From JBCDGZ01 sp038750655 (GTDB lineage Bacteria > Bacteroidota > Bacteroidia > Chitinophagales > Saprospiraceae): a DNA stretch of 6,195 nt. Each line of letters begins with the position of its first letter. The stretch's first letter is position 1. Both the position numbers and the translations under genes were made by a program. Below the pieces are notes generated by a model. The model made no database searches, was not told the origin of the DNA, and saw only the letters and a list, made by a program, of their open reading frames with translations. The DNA is taken from the NCBI GenBank assembly GCA_038750655.1, contig JBCDGZ010000244.1, positions 1 to 6,195 of the forward strand. Direction: 5' to 3'. This document shows, piece by piece, positions 6,077-6,195 of the stretch.

Positions 6077-6195
6077 TATTTTGGAAATAGAATACTATAT
6101 TCTTAAAGTTCAAGAAAAATTAGGTCTAAACCAGTTAGTTATAAGGAGATGTGATGAGCTATTGGCTGACCTAAAGTTTTCCCCAAATGGTGATA
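6054..6195 (+). pseudogene. Out-of-frame continuation of the TPR protein, cut by the window edge
   Basis: From 6054 to the last base, the frame one base later than that of the TPR gene is free of stops. It reads YLPQLSPDILEIEYYIL, then KVQEKLGLNQL and further helix-like sequence up to SPNGD. This looks like the linker and helices that follow the final TPR in such proteins, and it overlaps the TGA at 6074-6076 of the upstream frame. The best explanation is a one-base loss or a plus-one shift between about 6030 and 6053, by mutation, sequencing error or, less likely, programmed frameshifting. A separate overlapping gene starting at ATG 6006 is possible but would give an odd start. The piece is incomplete at its right end. 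Confidence 0.55.

Overview
The window looks like Bacteroidota chromosomal DNA, most plausibly a marine or environmental member of the Saprospirales/Lewinella-like group (inference). Four points support this. No start codon has a usable Shine-Dalgarno sequence, and the regions before starts are A/T-rich. Promoter candidates follow the Bacteroidota -33/-7 pattern (TTTG, 19 bases, TAnnTTTG-like). The secreted PIG-L protein has the multi-domain form common in that phylum. A DUF3667-like membrane protein and a secreted TPR protein are also typical of it. The species cannot be named from the sequence.

Layout. Positions 1-147 are a 7-bp tandem array: 18 GTCTACC units, then 3 GTCCACC units. It starts at the window edge and stops 17 bp from the end of the first gene. 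A large minus-strand gene (165-2675) encodes a secreted zinc-dependent PIG-L/LmbE-type deacetylase with Ig-like and glutamine-amidotransferase-like C-terminal domains. A good promoter at 2751-2781 precedes it. Upstream, also on the minus strand, 2842-3269 holds the broken remains of a DUF3667-like membrane protein. An AT-rich intergenic stretch without convincing genes follows (3357-3773). Then come plus-strand genes: an orphan lipoprotein (3774-4598), an orphan small membrane protein with three predicted helices (4702-5013), and an exported TPR protein (5126-6076). The TPR reading frame appears to continue in another frame to the window edge.

Composition is sharply uneven. Hand counts on 180-base samples give about 59% GC in the PIG-L gene, 31% in the intergenic stretch, 38% in the lipoprotein, 28% in the small membrane gene and 60% in the first part of the TPR gene. 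The rest of the same TPR gene is about 31%. The region from about 3360 to 5110 therefore looks like accessory DNA, and the TPR gene is a mosaic.

No complete known defence or biosynthetic system is visible. The most interesting items are the TPR gene (exact 42-residue repeat period, internal composition break, apparent frameshift, unseen C-terminal effector domain), the orphan lipoprotein/membrane gene pair beside it, and the heptanucleotide array with an ordered variant edge.
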